A program made the translations under genes and the position numbers. From assembly GCF_001468465.1 (NCBI RefSeq), contig NZ_LNSA01000005.1, positions 124,001 through 188,000 on the forward strand: DNA of 64,000 nt, in the 5' to 3' direction. Source of the stretch: Sphingopyxis sp. H115. GTDB taxonomy: Bacteria > Pseudomonadota > Alphaproteobacteria > Sphingomonadales > Sphingomonadaceae. Positions 50,510-61,079 of this stretch are shown here, piece after piece. Numbering within the stretch: the stretch's first letter is position 1; each line of letters starts with the position of its first letter. The notes under the pieces were generated by a model, which did not search any database, was not told where the DNA came from, and saw only the letters and a list, made by a program, of their open reading frames with translations.

Positions 50510-51262
50510 GTGCCCCGTATCCCTATCCGCAAATATGCGTGCCTCTCCGCTCTCGCGCTCGGCGCCGTCGGCTCGCTCGGTATCGGCATCGCGTTGACCT
50601 CGACGCCCGTCGCGGCCCAGCTCAGTGTGTTCGATCCATCGAACTATTCGCAAAACCTGCTCACCGCCGCGCGCACGCTTGCCCAGATCAACAACCAGAT
50701 CCAGAGTCTCCAGAACGAAGCGCAGATGCTGATCAACCAGGGCAAGAACCTGTCCCGGATCGATTTCCCGCAACTTCAGGAGCTTCGCCAGCGCCTCCAG
50801 CAGATCGACCAGCTCATGGGCCAGGCGCAGGGCGTCGACTTCCGCATCGATCAGCTCGACGAGCGCTTCCGCCAGCTCTACCCGCAGGAGTTCGATCAGG
50901 TGTTCCGCCGCGATCAGCGTGTGGCTCGCGCACGCGATCAACTCGATACCGCGATGTCCGCGTTTCGCCAGACGATGGGGGTCCAGAACCGCATCGTCGA
51001 CAACGTACGGAGCGACACGCAGGCGCTCGCCGACATCGTCGCGCGCAGCCAGGGCGCGGAAGGCTCGCTTCAGGCGCAGCAGGCCACGAACCAGCTTCTC
51101 GCGCTCACCGCCAAGCAGCAGCTCCAGCTTCAGCAAATGATGGCGGCGCAGTTCCGGGCGGAATCGGTCGAGCAGGCGCAGCGGGGCCAGATCGCGCGCG
51201 AGGCACGCGAGTCGACGCGCCGCTTCCTCGGCGACGGCAAGGCTTACACGCCACGCCAATGA
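50510..51262 (+). CDS. trbJ: Conjugal transfer protein TrbJ (VirB5-like)
   Basis: A 250-residue periplasmic pilus-tip protein. The GTG-started signal peptide ends at TPVAAQLSVFDP, and the mature protein is mostly helical and rich in Gln (INNQIQSLQNEAQMLINQGK), typical of VirB5/TrbJ. It follows trbE by 6 bp. No trbK lipoprotein (entry exclusion) gene follows, as it does in RP4-like operons. Confidence 0.9.
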   Translation: MPRIPIRKYACLSALALGAVGSLGIGIALTSTPVAAQLSVFDPSNYSQNLLTAARTLAQINNQIQSLQNEAQMLINQGKNLSRIDFPQLQELRQRLQQIDQLMGQAQGVDFRIDQLDERFRQLYPQEFDQVFRRDQRVARARDQLDTAMSAFRQTMGVQNRIVDNVRSDTQALADIVARSQGAEGSLQAQQATNQLLALTAKQQLQLQQMMAAQFRAESVEQAQRGQIAREARESTRRFLGDGKAYTPRQ

Positions 51263-51398
51263 GCTGAGGCAGGCGAGGACCGCGCCCCCAGCTCCCCCCG
51301 GGTCCGAACCTGTCTCGTCGCGGGGGCCGTAGGGCTTGCCCCTCTCATGGCCGCCGGTCCCCGCGACACCTTTCAACTTCAAGCAGGAACCCGCCCAT

Positions 51399-52706
51399 AT
51401 GGATGACCTGAATGTCATCGATCAGTTCATGGAGGCCTTCGCCTCCTACATCGACAGCGGGTTCGGCCTGTTGGGCGGTGACGTCGGTTTCCTGACCACG
51501 ATCCTGATCGGCATCGACATCACGCTCGCCGGGCTGTTCTGGGCGCTCGGCGGCGAAGACGACGTCATCGCCAAGTTCCTCAAAAAGATCCTCTATGTCG
51601 GCGTCTTCGCCCTGATCCTCAACAGCTTCTCGACACTGTCCGATATCATCTTTCGCAGCTTCGCCGGCCTCGGCCTCACCGCAGGGGGCAGCGCGATTAC
51701 GGCTGACGATTTATTGCGACCCGGCAAGCTGGCCGGGACCGGCTTCGAGGCAGCATGGCCGCTCCTCGAGCAGGCGAAGGAGTTGGTTGGCCCGATCGCC
51801 TTCTTCGACAATTTCATCGAGATCGCCGTGCTGGTGATCGCCTGGGTCGTCGTCATCGCCGCCTTTTTCATCCTCGCGATCCAGCTTTTCATCACAATCC
51901 TCGAATTCAAGCTTACTTCGCTCGCCGGCTTCGTGCTCGTGCCCTTTGCGCTGTGGAACCGCACGTCGTTCCTCGCCGAACGGGTGCTCGGGAACGTCGT
52001 CAGTTCGGGCATCAAGGTCATGGTGCTCGCGGTCATCGTCGGCATCGGCTCTAACTATTTCGCCGACTTCACCAGTGCGATCACCGGCGACGAGGTGTCG
52101 ATCGAACAGGCCGTGTCGCTGATGCTCGCGAGCCTCGCGATCTTTGGCCTCTCCATCTTCGGCCCGGGAATCGCATCCGGCCTCGTCGCCGGCGCGCCGC
52201 AGCTCGGCGCCGGATCGGTGATCGCCACTACCGTGCTTGCCGGCGGAGGTCTTGCGATGGCAGGCGCTGGCGCCGTCGGCGCGGCACGCGGTCTCGCGGG
52301 GGCCGGTCTCGGCGCGATCCGCGCCGGTACATCGATGGGGTCTGCCGCATCCACTGCCTACAAGCTCGGGCAGGAAACCTCGGGCTCGACCAGCGTCGGC
52401 GCGGGCCTCGGCGGCGTTGCGACCGCCATGCGCGGCGCGGCTGCCAACCGGATGAGCGGCGGTCTCGGCGTTAGCGCTGCCGCCGATCGTGGGCAGCGCG
52501 CCGCATGGGAAGCAGGAAGCACCCGTGCCGGCGGCGCCGCCCCCGCAGCCGCGCCGATAGGCGCAGCTGAAGGAACACCCGCCTGGGCGCAGAAGCTTCA
52601 TGCCAGCCAGAATGCTCGCCACCGCCGCCAGATGGCGATCCACGCAATCCAGGGCGGCGACCGCGGCGGCGCTGGCGCCACTCCAGACATCAAGGAAAGG
52701 GACTGA
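51399..52706 (+). CDS. trbL: Conjugal transfer protein TrbL (VirB6-like)
   Basis: A 435-residue polytopic inner-membrane channel protein with at least six hydrophobic helices (for example IAVLVIAWVVVIAAFFILAI) and a Gly/Ala-rich C-terminal tail of about 150 residues. ATG 51399 has AGGAA upstream; the frame is open to 51336 but only adds unrelated residues. It follows trbJ after 136 bp and abuts trbF. Confidence 0.92.
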   Translation: MDDLNVIDQFMEAFASYIDSGFGLLGGDVGFLTTILIGIDITLAGLFWALGGEDDVIAKFLKKILYVGVFALILNSFSTLSDIIFRSFAGLGLTAGGSAITADDLLRPGKLAGTGFEAAWPLLEQAKELVGPIAFFDNFIEIAVLVIAWVVVIAAFFILAIQLFITILEFKLTSLAGFVLVPFALWNRTSFLAERVLGNVVSSGIKVMVLAVIVGIGSNYFADFTSAITGDEVSIEQAVSLMLASLAIFGLSIFGPGIASGLVAGAPQLGAGSVIATTVLAGGGLAMAGAGAVGAARGLAGAGLGAIRAGTSMGSAASTAYKLGQETSGSTSVGAGLGGVATAMRGAAANRMSGGLGVSAAADRGQRAAWEAGSTRAGGAAPAAAPIGAAEGTPAWAQKLHASQNARHRRQMAIHAIQGGDRGGAGATPDIKERD

Positions 52707-52709
52707 GCG

Positions 52710-53552
52710 ATGAAATTTCGACGCGCATTGCAGCGCTATGGGCGAACGCCCGAACCCGAGACACCCTACCAACGAGCGGGCCAGCTTTGGGATGAGCGTA
52801 TCGGCTCGGCTCGCGCACAGGCGAAGAACTGGCGGCTGATGGCCTTCGGCGGCCTGTTCCTGACCACTGGTCTGTCGGGCGCGCTGGTCTGGCAATCGAT
52901 GCAAAGCCGCGTCGTGCCCTATGTGGTCGAGGTCGATGCACTCGGGCAAGCACAGGCCGTCGCGCCTGCCGCCAAGGACTATCGGCCGACCGATCCGCAG
53001 ATCGCATGGTTCCTCGGCCGGTTCATCACCGGCGTTCGAGCGCGCTCGCTCGATCCGGTATTGATGCGTGAAAACTGGCTATCAGCCTATGATTTCGCGA
53101 CCGAACGTGCGTCACTGTTCCTCGGCGAATATGCCCGCACCTCCAATCCGTTCGCCGATGTCGGGCGCAAGACGGTTTCGGTGCAGGTGACGAGCGTCGT
53201 CCGCGCGTCGGATACGAGCTTCCAGGTCAAATGGACCGAGCAGCAATATGAGCGGGGAAGCCTCGCCAGCACGTCACGCTGGACGGCGATGCTCACGGTG
53301 AAGATCAAGCCGCCGCGCTTGGCCGATGTGCTCCGAAAAAACCCGCTCGGTCTCTATGTTGACGCGATCGACTGGAGCCGCGAACTGGAAACGCCTCAGG
53401 ACCGGCCGCCTTCGCCGCAACCATCGGCCGTGCCCGATCCCGCACAATCACTCCCGGTCGCGCCGCCCACCGACATTCCGCTGGGCTCGCCGCTCGATCC
53501 GACCCTTGCTCAACCCGCAGCCGCACCATCCCCCGAAAGGACCGACCAATGA
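52710..53552 (+). CDS. trbF: Conjugal transfer protein TrbF (VirB8-like)
   Basis: A 280-residue bitopic protein: one membrane helix (LMAFGGLFLTTGLSGALVW, residues 43-61), then a VirB8-like periplasmic domain with VVPYVVEVD and FQVKWTEQQYERG. The C-terminal 60 residues are Pro-rich and unusually long for the family. It nucleates channel assembly. It overlaps trbG by 4 bp. Confidence 0.93.
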   Translation: MKFRRALQRYGRTPEPETPYQRAGQLWDERIGSARAQAKNWRLMAFGGLFLTTGLSGALVWQSMQSRVVPYVVEVDALGQAQAVAPAAKDYRPTDPQIAWFLGRFITGVRARSLDPVLMRENWLSAYDFATERASLFLGEYARTSNPFADVGRKTVSVQVTSVVRASDTSFQVKWTEQQYERGSLASTSRWTAMLTVKIKPPRLADVLRKNPLGLYVDAIDWSRELETPQDRPPSPQPSAVPDPAQSLPVAPPTDIPLGSPLDPTLAQPAAAPSPERTDQ

Positions 53553-54400
53553 TCCGTGCCCTCATCCTGGCGGCGAGCGCGATGGCGCTTGCCATGGGCG
53601 TCGCTGCGCAGAGCCGCGAACCCGCGTCACCCACCGCGCGCGTCACTGCCGCCAACCGGGCGGCACTGCGCGAGCCGTCGAGCGCGGGATATATATATGC
53701 CGTCCAGGTCTATCCCTGGGCGGAAGGCGTGCTCTACCGGCTCTATGCCGCGCCCGAGCGCATCACCGACATTGCCTTGCAGCCGGGCGAAACGATTGTG
53801 TCCGTCGCCGCCGGCGACACCGTGCGCTGGACTGTCGGCGATACCACCAGCGGCATCGGCGAAAGCAAGCGCGTGCACATCCTCGTCAAGCCGTTTTCGG
53901 CGGGCCTACGCACAAACCTTGTCATTGCTACCGATCGCCGGACCTACCATCTCCAGCTCGAAAGCACGCCCGCGACCGCGATGGCGGCGATCTCCTGGAC
54001 CTATCCACATGACGAGCTGATCGCGCTCCGGCGTCAGCGCGATGCAGCCGTGGCGGCGACGCCGATCGCGTCGGGCCTCTCGGTCGAAAGCCTCAACTTC
54101 AACTATGCGATCTCGGGCGACAAGCCGGCCTGGCGGCCGCTGCGCGCGTTCGACGATGGGCGGCAGACCTACATCGAGTTCTCGCCTGCGATCGCCGTGG
54201 GTGAGGCGCCCCCGCTGTTCGTGATTGGCGAGGATGGCGAGGCCCAGCTCGTCAACTATCGCGTCGCCGGCCGCTATTATGTGGTCGACCGCCTGTTCGG
54301 TGTCGCCGAGCTGCGCCTTGGCGGCAAGAAACAGCAGATTGTCCGTATCACCGCCGCCCAGCCGAAGAGCCGGCAGCGCAAGGCCGGGAGGGGCGCGTGA
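53549..54400 (+). CDS. trbG: Conjugal transfer protein TrbG (VirB9-like)
   Basis: A 283-residue periplasmic/outer-membrane-associated core protein with a signal peptide (ILAASAMALAMGVAAQS). The VirB9 N-lobe features YIYAVQVYPWAEGVLYRLY and LVIATDRRTYHLQL are present. With TrbI it forms the outer core complex. A separate TrbH lipoprotein (VirB7-like) is missing from the operon. The trbI start overlaps its stop. Confidence 0.93.
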   Translation: MIRALILAASAMALAMGVAAQSREPASPTARVTAANRAALREPSSAGYIYAVQVYPWAEGVLYRLYAAPERITDIALQPGETIVSVAAGDTVRWTVGDTTSGIGESKRVHILVKPFSAGLRTNLVIATDRRTYHLQLESTPATAMAAISWTYPHDELIALRRQRDAAVAATPIASGLSVESLNFNYAISGDKPAWRPLRAFDDGRQTYIEFSPAIAVGEAPPLFVIGEDGEAQLVNYRVAGRYYVVDRLFGVAELRLGGKKQQIVRITAAQPKSRQRKAGRGA

Positions 54401-55635
54401 CCGATCCAACCGCTTCTTCCGCGCCGATCGCGGCGCCCAAAGCCGACCCCGAAACGCTCGTTCTGCGCGCGGCGCCGGGCCGCGTCACCCGTTTTCGCCG
54501 CGGTGCGATCGTCGCCATCGCTGCCGCCGGCTCGACCGCGATCATCGGCGTCGCCTGGCTGGCGCTCAAGCCCGCGACCCTGAGCCTGATCGCACGAAGC
54601 GATGAAAAGCTGGTTGGCGCGAAGGCGCCGCCTGATGCGCTCGCGGGCGCGCCGACGAGCTATGGCGACGTGCCGAAGCTCGGGCTACCGCTTCCCGGTG
54701 ATCTCGGGCGGCCGATCCTCGAGCGCCAGCGGCAGCTTGGCGGGATGGTTCCCCCTGACCCCGCTGCCGATGCGGTGAGCCGGGCCGCGCAGGAAGCCGA
54801 AGCCGAGCGCCAGCGCATCGCCGCTGAGCAGAAGGCCGCACGCGAGTCTGGCGTCATGCTGCAATTGGCGGGCGGCGGTCGCGCCGCCGCCCCTGCACCG
54901 GTGACTACCGATGCAAGTGTTCCGCCAGCATCGGCCGAGACTGCCAAGCCGCTCCTCGACCCTGACCGAGATCCTAACGCCCAGGGGCGCAAGAACGAAT
55001 TGGTCGGCCACGCCAATCGCGACGACGACATCAATCCGCACGCGCTGGCGCAGTCCGTATCGCCTTGGACCTTGCAGGCCGGCAGCATCATTGCCGCGAG
55101 CCTCATAACCGGGCTCAACTCGGATCTTCCCGGGCTCGTCACCGCGCAGATCACGGAGAACGTCTATGACAGTGTGACCGGGCGCGGTCTGCTCATTCCG
55201 CAAGGATCGCGGCTGATCGGCAGCTACGACAGCGTTGTAGCGTTTGGGCAGAGCCGTGCGCTGGTCGTCTGGCAGCGGATTATCCTGCCCGACGGCTCGT
55301 CGATTCGTATCGACAATGTGCCGGCGACCGATACGCAGGGCTATGCGGGTCTGTCCGACCGGATCGACCGGCATACTTGGCAACTTCTGAAGGGCGTCGC
55401 CCTGTCGACACTGCTGGGCGTCGGCACTGAATTGAGCTTCGGCAGCACCGAAAGCGACCTTGTCCGGGCGATCCGCGAGTCAGCGCAGCAGAGCGGCGCG
55501 CGCGCCGGCGATCAGCTCGTCACGCGCAATCTCAATATCCAGCCGACCTTGCGCGTGCGTCCCGGCTGGCCGCTACGGGTGGTCGTGCACAAAGACATCA
55601 TATTGCCCGGACCCTGGGGAGGCCGTCATGGCTGA
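54397..55635 (+). CDS. trbI: Conjugal transfer protein TrbI (VirB10-like)
   Basis: A 412-residue protein spanning both membranes. One N-terminal helix (IVAIAAAGSTAIIGVAWLAL), a Pro/Ala/Glu-rich linker and a VirB10 beta-barrel domain (AGSIIAASLITGLNSDLPG, LLIPQGSRLIGSYDS, WPLRVVVHKDIIL) are all present. GTG start at 54397 overlaps trbG. It transmits ATPase energy to the outer channel. Confidence 0.95.
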   Translation: MTDPTASSAPIAAPKADPETLVLRAAPGRVTRFRRGAIVAIAAAGSTAIIGVAWLALKPATLSLIARSDEKLVGAKAPPDALAGAPTSYGDVPKLGLPLPGDLGRPILERQRQLGGMVPPDPAADAVSRAAQEAEAERQRIAAEQKAARESGVMLQLAGGGRAAAPAPVTTDASVPPASAETAKPLLDPDRDPNAQGRKNELVGHANRDDDINPHALAQSVSPWTLQAGSIIAASLITGLNSDLPGLVTAQITENVYDSVTGRGLLIPQGSRLIGSYDSVVAFGQSRALVVWQRIILPDGSSIRIDNVPATDTQGYAGLSDRIDRHTWQLLKGVALSTLLGVGTELSFGSTESDLVRAIRESAQQSGARAGDQLVTRNLNIQPTLRVRPGWPLRVVVHKDIILPGPWGGRHG

Positions 55636-55840
55636 TTTGAAGCTGCCAAGGCTGCCCGATCGGACGCCGGCTAAGATCACGATCAACGTCATGCCGGATC
55701 TCATCGAAGCGCTGAACGACTACGCCGAGGCCTATGAGGCGGCCTACGGCCGACGCGAGTCCGTACCGGACCTCATTCCATTCATGCTTAGCGGCTTCCT
55801 GGCGAGCGACCGCTCGTTCAGCCGGGCACGTAAGAAATAG
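55628..55840 (+). CDS. DUF2274 family protein
   Basis: A 70-residue protein starting MADLKLPRLPDRTPAKITI and containing DLIEALNDYAEAYEAAYG. The family almost always ends trb operons in alphaproteobacteria, and a regulatory or relaxosome role has been assumed; none is shown. It overlaps the trbI stop by 8 bp, with GGGGAGG as ribosome site. This marks the end of the mating-pair operon. Confidence 0.85.
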   Translation: MADLKLPRLPDRTPAKITINVMPDLIEALNDYAEAYEAAYGRRESVPDLIPFMLSGFLASDRSFSRARKK

Positions 55841-55844
55841 TCCG

Positions 55845-56078
55845 ATGTCGGCCCGGCAGCCTGCAACGAATGGCGACGACGCGCCCCCGATTGGGCCGAT
55901 AAGCGTTCGCATTCCCGACGCAGTACGGATGACGGGGCTCAGCAAATCCAAGATCTACCAGCTCATCGCTTCCGGCGACATCGAGGCAGCCAAGGTCGGC
56001 CGTGCAACCGTGGTGTTTGTCGATAGTCTGCGGTCCTTTCTGCGATCACACTGTAAACAGCCGCGTTCTCGGGCGTAG
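55845..56078 (+). CDS. Excisionase-family DNA-binding protein
   Basis: A 77-residue protein with a winged helix of the AlpA/HTH_17 type: RMTGLSKSKIYQLIASGDIE, then AAKVGRATVVFVDSLRSFL. Such proteins direct the integrase towards excision. It lies 140 bp from attR and is the last ICE gene, so it is the best candidate for the Xis of this element. It starts 4 bp after the DUF2274 stop and so would be expressed with the transfer operon. Confidence 0.8.
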   Translation: MSARQPATNGDDAPPIGPISVRIPDAVRMTGLSKSKIYQLIASGDIEAAKVGRATVVFVDSLRSFLRSHCKQPRSRA

Positions 56079-56219
56079 CAGGGATCGCGCATGTCGGCCT
56101 GTCGATATTTCGGCACGGCCTGTCGCGAAGGGGTAAAATTGGGGGTGGATTGAGCGGAATTATCGGCACGACGATCAAGAACGTTGTTATAAATCAGTAT
56201 CTTATGTTTTTCGTGTGAA
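56079..56219. other. Right end of the ICE
   Basis: Non-coding 140 bp between the excisionase gene and attR. It contains ATTGGGGGTGGATTGAGCGG (56138-56157), a block that recurs in diverged form at 63197-63224, and is A+T-rich next to the att core. It probably holds arm-type integrase or excisionase sites. Confidence 0.5.
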
Positions 56220-56237
56220 TCCCTCCTCCGCTACCAA
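56220..56237 (+). repeat. attR of the ICE / attL of the adjoining remnant
   Basis: An exact 18-bp copy of the tRNA-Met 3' end (5753-5770). The DNA to its right is still similar to the DNA right of attL (for example AAAATCAAATATTTTT), which means a second related element begins here. Confidence 0.88.
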
Positions 56238-56427
56238 TCCTCATTTTCCACCAACGACCCGTTTTAGCCACCGGTGGATTTTTTCACAATAAAATCAAAT
56301 ATTTTTGACGTGATATTTGGCGCGCCGGTGTCCGGTTGCGACCCGCTGCGAGCACGGGCGACGATTTGATTTGGGGGGTGCTGGAGGGGGTACTTCCGGC
56401 CTGTGACGAAAACAGGCGATACCCCAG

Positions 56428-56493
56428 ATGGGGGGCAAGGAACTCCAAGTAAAATATGCGAGCAAGCGACAGCGCCCCTACAAGCTGTCGGAT
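56428..56493 (+). pseudogene. Truncated integrase (5' end only)
   Basis: The first 22 codons of a second integrase, MGGKELQVKYASKRQRPYKL and on, match the ICE integrase at 18 of 22 positions and then break off. The upstream DNA back to the att core is also related to the left end of the ICE. The rest of the gene has been deleted, and the coding similarity switches directly to a LysR fragment. Confidence 0.8.
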
Positions 56494-56635
56494 GCCCGAT
56501 TTCATCGCCCGGCATCCCGACATCGACGTCGATGTCCGGACCTCGACCGCGTTCGAGCGGCTCGATGGAAATGGGTACGACTTGGCCAAGCTTGTGCGCG
56601 TCACCGTTCGTTGCCGAACATGCGCCCGCTTGTAG
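56492..56635 (+). pseudogene. LysR-family fragment joined to the integrase remnant
   Basis: Starting in another frame at 56492, a 47-codon stretch reads MPDFIARHPDIDVDVRTST, then FERLDGNGYDLAK, which fits the effector-binding domain of a LysR regulator (the F-x-x-R-H-P start and the G-Y-D-L-A segment). There is no DNA-binding part. It is a deletion scar rather than a gene. DNA from here to 56751 holds nothing else I can name. Confidence 0.55.
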
Positions 56636-56763
56636 AAGGCCAATTCTACTGGTCAGATACCCTCGAAGCAGCTAACAATGATATGCTGTATCCTTGGTCA
56701 GTGTTTCCTGTTCGGAACTGACATTGATCGCGCATTCTAATTTGGTCGTGGATGGATTTTTCG

Positions 56764-58815
56764 ATGAACTATGTGCTGAAGCCCTTTCTCTCGGTCGCCC
56801 TCGCGGGCACCGTTCTTGCATCGTCGCCGGCGCTCGCCGAGGAGGGGATGTGGACCTTCGACGCCTTTCCCGCGGCGCAGGTGAAGCAGGATCTGGGATG
56901 GACGCCCGAGCGCGCCTGGCTGGACAAGGTCCAGGCCTCCGCGGTGCGCCTGACGGGCGGCTGTTCGGCTAGCTTCGTTTCGGATTCGGGCCTGATCCTG
57001 ACCAACCATCATTGCGTCGCAACCTGCCTGTTCGACAATTCGAAGGCGGGCAAGGACTATCTCGACGCGGGCTATGTCGCTGATCGGCGCGACCTCGAGC
57101 TCAAATGTCCGGGGCAGCAGGCCGAAGTCGTCACGGGCATCGCCGACGTGACCAAGGATGTGAAGGCGGCGATCGGATCGCTGACCGGCGAGGCGCTGAC
57201 CAAGGCGCGCGACGCCAAGATCGCCGAGCTCGAGAAGGCGGGCTGCGCCGACACCGAAAAAATGCGCTGTCAGGTCGTGACCCTGTTCGGCGGCGGGCAG
57301 TACAAGCTCTACACCTATCGCAAATATTCGGACGTGCGCCTCGCCTGGGCGCCCGAGGATCGGGCCGCGACCTTTGGTGGCGATCCCGACAATTTCAATT
57401 TCCCGCGCTACTCGCTCGATGCGAGCTTCCTGCGCGCCTATGAGAATGGCAAGCCGGTTGCGACCCCCAATCATCTCAAATGGACTCCGCGCGCACCGCA
57501 GGAGGGCGAGGCGACCTTCGTCGTCGGCAACCCCGGTTCCACGAGCCGGCTGTTCACGACGAGCCAGCTCGCGTTCGAGCGCGAAGTGCGCCTGCCGGTC
57601 ACGGTGACGACGATGTCCGAGCTGCGCGGTCGGCTGGTGCGCGCGATGGAGGAAAGCCCCGACCATGCGCGCGAAGGGCTGGACATGCTCAACGGCATCG
57701 AGAACAGCCTCAAAGTCTATATCGGGCGTCAGAAGGCTCTGAACGATCCGGCGTTCACGGGCACGCTCGCCGCGAAGGAAGCCGATCTCAAACAGCGCAG
57801 CGCGGGCAATGCCGCGATCGGCGATCCCTGGGCTGCGGTCGACAAGGCGGTGGGGGCGTATCGCGCGCTCTATCTGCCGGCGCGCTTCTCGACCCCGACG
57901 AGCGATCTTTACGGCTATGCCGAAACGCTCGTGTTCGCGGCGGAAGAGCGCGAGAAGCCCAATGGCGAGCGGCTGCCCGGCTATACCGACAGCGCGCTGC
58001 CGCTGACCAAGAAGCGGCTGCTCGACGAAAGCCCGGTTTACCCCTGGCTCGATGAGCTGACGCTCGAATGGAGCCTGTCGAAGGCGCGCGAATATCTGGG
58101 TGCCGACGATCCCGACACCAAGCTGCTGCTCGATCGCGAGAGCCCCGAGCAGCTCGCGAAGCGGCTGGTCGAGGGATCGAAGCTCGCCGATCCCGCCTAT
58201 CGGCAGCAGCTATGGGATGGCGGCCGCGCCGCGATCGAGGCGAGCGACGATCCGATGATCCGCTATGCGCTGCGCCTCGCGCCGCGCCAGCGCGCGCTCA
58301 AGAAGGCGATCGACGAGGCCTATGCCGGGCCGCTCGCCGCCGCCGCCGGCAAGCTCGCCGACGCGCGCTTTGCCGCCTATGGCGACAAGCTTTATCCCGA
58401 TGCGACCTTCACGCTTCGCATCAGCTATGGCTGGGTCAAGGGATGGGACGAGCGCGGCAAGCCGGTGCCGATCGCGACCACGCTCGGTGGCACCTTCGAC
58501 CGCGCGACGGGCAACCCGCCCTTCGACGTCGCGCCGGCCTTTGCCGCGAAGAAGGCAGCAATCGATGGCTCGACAACCTATGACTTCGTCACCACCAACG
58601 ACATTATCGGCGGCAATTCGGGGTCGCCGGTCATCGACAAGGATGCGGGCGTCATCGGCGCGGCATTCGACGGGAATATCCACTCGCTCGGCGGCAATTA
58701 CGGCTATGATCCGTCGCTCAACCGGACGGTGGTGGTGTCGTCGGCCGCGGTGCAGGAGGCGTTGGAAACGATCTATCCTGCGCCGGCGCTGGTGAAAGAA
58801 CTTGCCGGCAAATAG
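56764..58815 (+). CDS. S46 family dipeptidyl-peptidase (DPP7/DPP11-like)
   Basis: A 683-residue exported serine exopeptidase that removes dipeptides from the N-terminus of peptides, allowing growth on protein. Signal peptide to SSPALAEE; catalytic His in LTNHHCV; the conserved FGGDPDNFNFPRY; the nucleophile Ser in IGGNSGSPVID. S46 enzymes are common in Bacteroidetes and sphingomonads. The start may be 56752 (four residues longer). It lies in the region between attR and the third att copy, so it could be island cargo or displaced backbone. Confidence 0.92.
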   Translation: MNYVLKPFLSVALAGTVLASSPALAEEGMWTFDAFPAAQVKQDLGWTPERAWLDKVQASAVRLTGGCSASFVSDSGLILTNHHCVATCLFDNSKAGKDYLDAGYVADRRDLELKCPGQQAEVVTGIADVTKDVKAAIGSLTGEALTKARDAKIAELEKAGCADTEKMRCQVVTLFGGGQYKLYTYRKYSDVRLAWAPEDRAATFGGDPDNFNFPRYSLDASFLRAYENGKPVATPNHLKWTPRAPQEGEATFVVGNPGSTSRLFTTSQLAFEREVRLPVTVTTMSELRGRLVRAMEESPDHAREGLDMLNGIENSLKVYIGRQKALNDPAFTGTLAAKEADLKQRSAGNAAIGDPWAAVDKAVGAYRALYLPARFSTPTSDLYGYAETLVFAAEEREKPNGERLPGYTDSALPLTKKRLLDESPVYPWLDELTLEWSLSKAREYLGADDPDTKLLLDRESPEQLAKRLVEGSKLADPAYRQQLWDGGRAAIEASDDPMIRYALRLAPRQRALKKAIDEAYAGPLAAAAGKLADARFAAYGDKLYPDATFTLRISYGWVKGWDERGKPVPIATTLGGTFDRATGNPPFDVAPAFAAKKAAIDGSTTYDFVTTNDIIGGNSGSPVIDKDAGVIGAAFDGNIHSLGGNYGYDPSLNRTVVVSSAAVQEALETIYPAPALVKELAGK

Positions 58816-58832
58816 GCTCGGCGTCGGACATG

Positions 58833-58860
58833 GCAGCGCGCCGCGGCGTCGGCGCGCTGC
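58833..58860 (+). terminator. Hairpin after the S46 peptidase gene
   Basis: An 11-bp perfect stem GCAGCGCGCCG/CGGCGCGCTGC with a 6-base loop, 18 bases after the stop. No T-run follows. Confidence 0.5.
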
Positions 58861-58973
58861 ATGGCCAGCGCCCTTCGAGCGCGATTTTGTTGAACCGACC
58901 GGGCGAAGGCTGCGGCTGCCCGTCGACAGCAAGCGCCCGCCGGGTCATCCCGGCTGCCGTGATGCCGGGGACG

Positions 58974-59322
58974 TCAGCGCCCCATTTCTTCGAGATAGAG
59001 GCTTTCGAGCTCCGCGGCGCTGATGTCCTTGGCGGCGATCATGCGTTGCAGGCGCCCTTCGCGCATCAGGCCGATCCGCGTGCCGACTTCGCGCGCGCGG
59101 AACAGTTCGTGGGTGTGCGAGCTGGAGCCGAGCGCTGCCATTTTCGACGTCGCGCGACCAGAAATCATAGGTCGCCGCGATCAGCAGCAGCGGCAGCAGG
59201 AAGACGATGACGAAGGCGAGGTCGAAGCGCCCCGCGCCGAGCACCGCCGGATTTTCGAGCCCTGCCGCGTGGCGATCGAAGATCGCATAAGGGTCGGCAA
59301 AGGACAGACCGCTATCGGCCAT
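58974..59322 (-). pseudogene. Scrambled ABC-transporter remnant
   Basis: Read on the minus strand, 59322 to about 59115 encodes a piece of an ABC-2 type permease (ADPYAIFDRHAAGLENPAVL, then FVIVFLLPLLLIAATYDFW and ENGSARLQLAHP). The frame then shifts, and 59120-58974 encodes the C-terminus of an ABC ATPase (THELFRAREVGTRIGLMREG, then ISAAELESLYLEEMGR). In intact operons the ATPase precedes the permease, so this order points to a deletion between tandem copies. Neither part is complete. Confidence 0.65.
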
Positions 59323-59377
59323 TCTAGTCGCGCGAGAGATTTTGGTCGAAATCTCCGCCGACGGAACTGCAGGCGAA

Positions 59378-59407
59378 GGAGGGCGGCGGCTTACCCCGCC
59401 GCCCTCC
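59378..59407 (-). terminator. Hairpin after groEL
   Basis: A 12-bp perfect stem (GGAGGGCGGCGG with CCGCCGCCCTCC, loop CTTACC) begins six bases beyond the groEL stop, reading on the minus strand. There is no T-run. Confidence 0.6.
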
Positions 59408-59412
59408 GCATG

Positions 59413-61032
<1,620 letters not shown>

Positions 61033-61079
61033 TTATACCTCCTTCTTGCTGTCCTTTCAGTTGTTGGATGGATGTGGCG

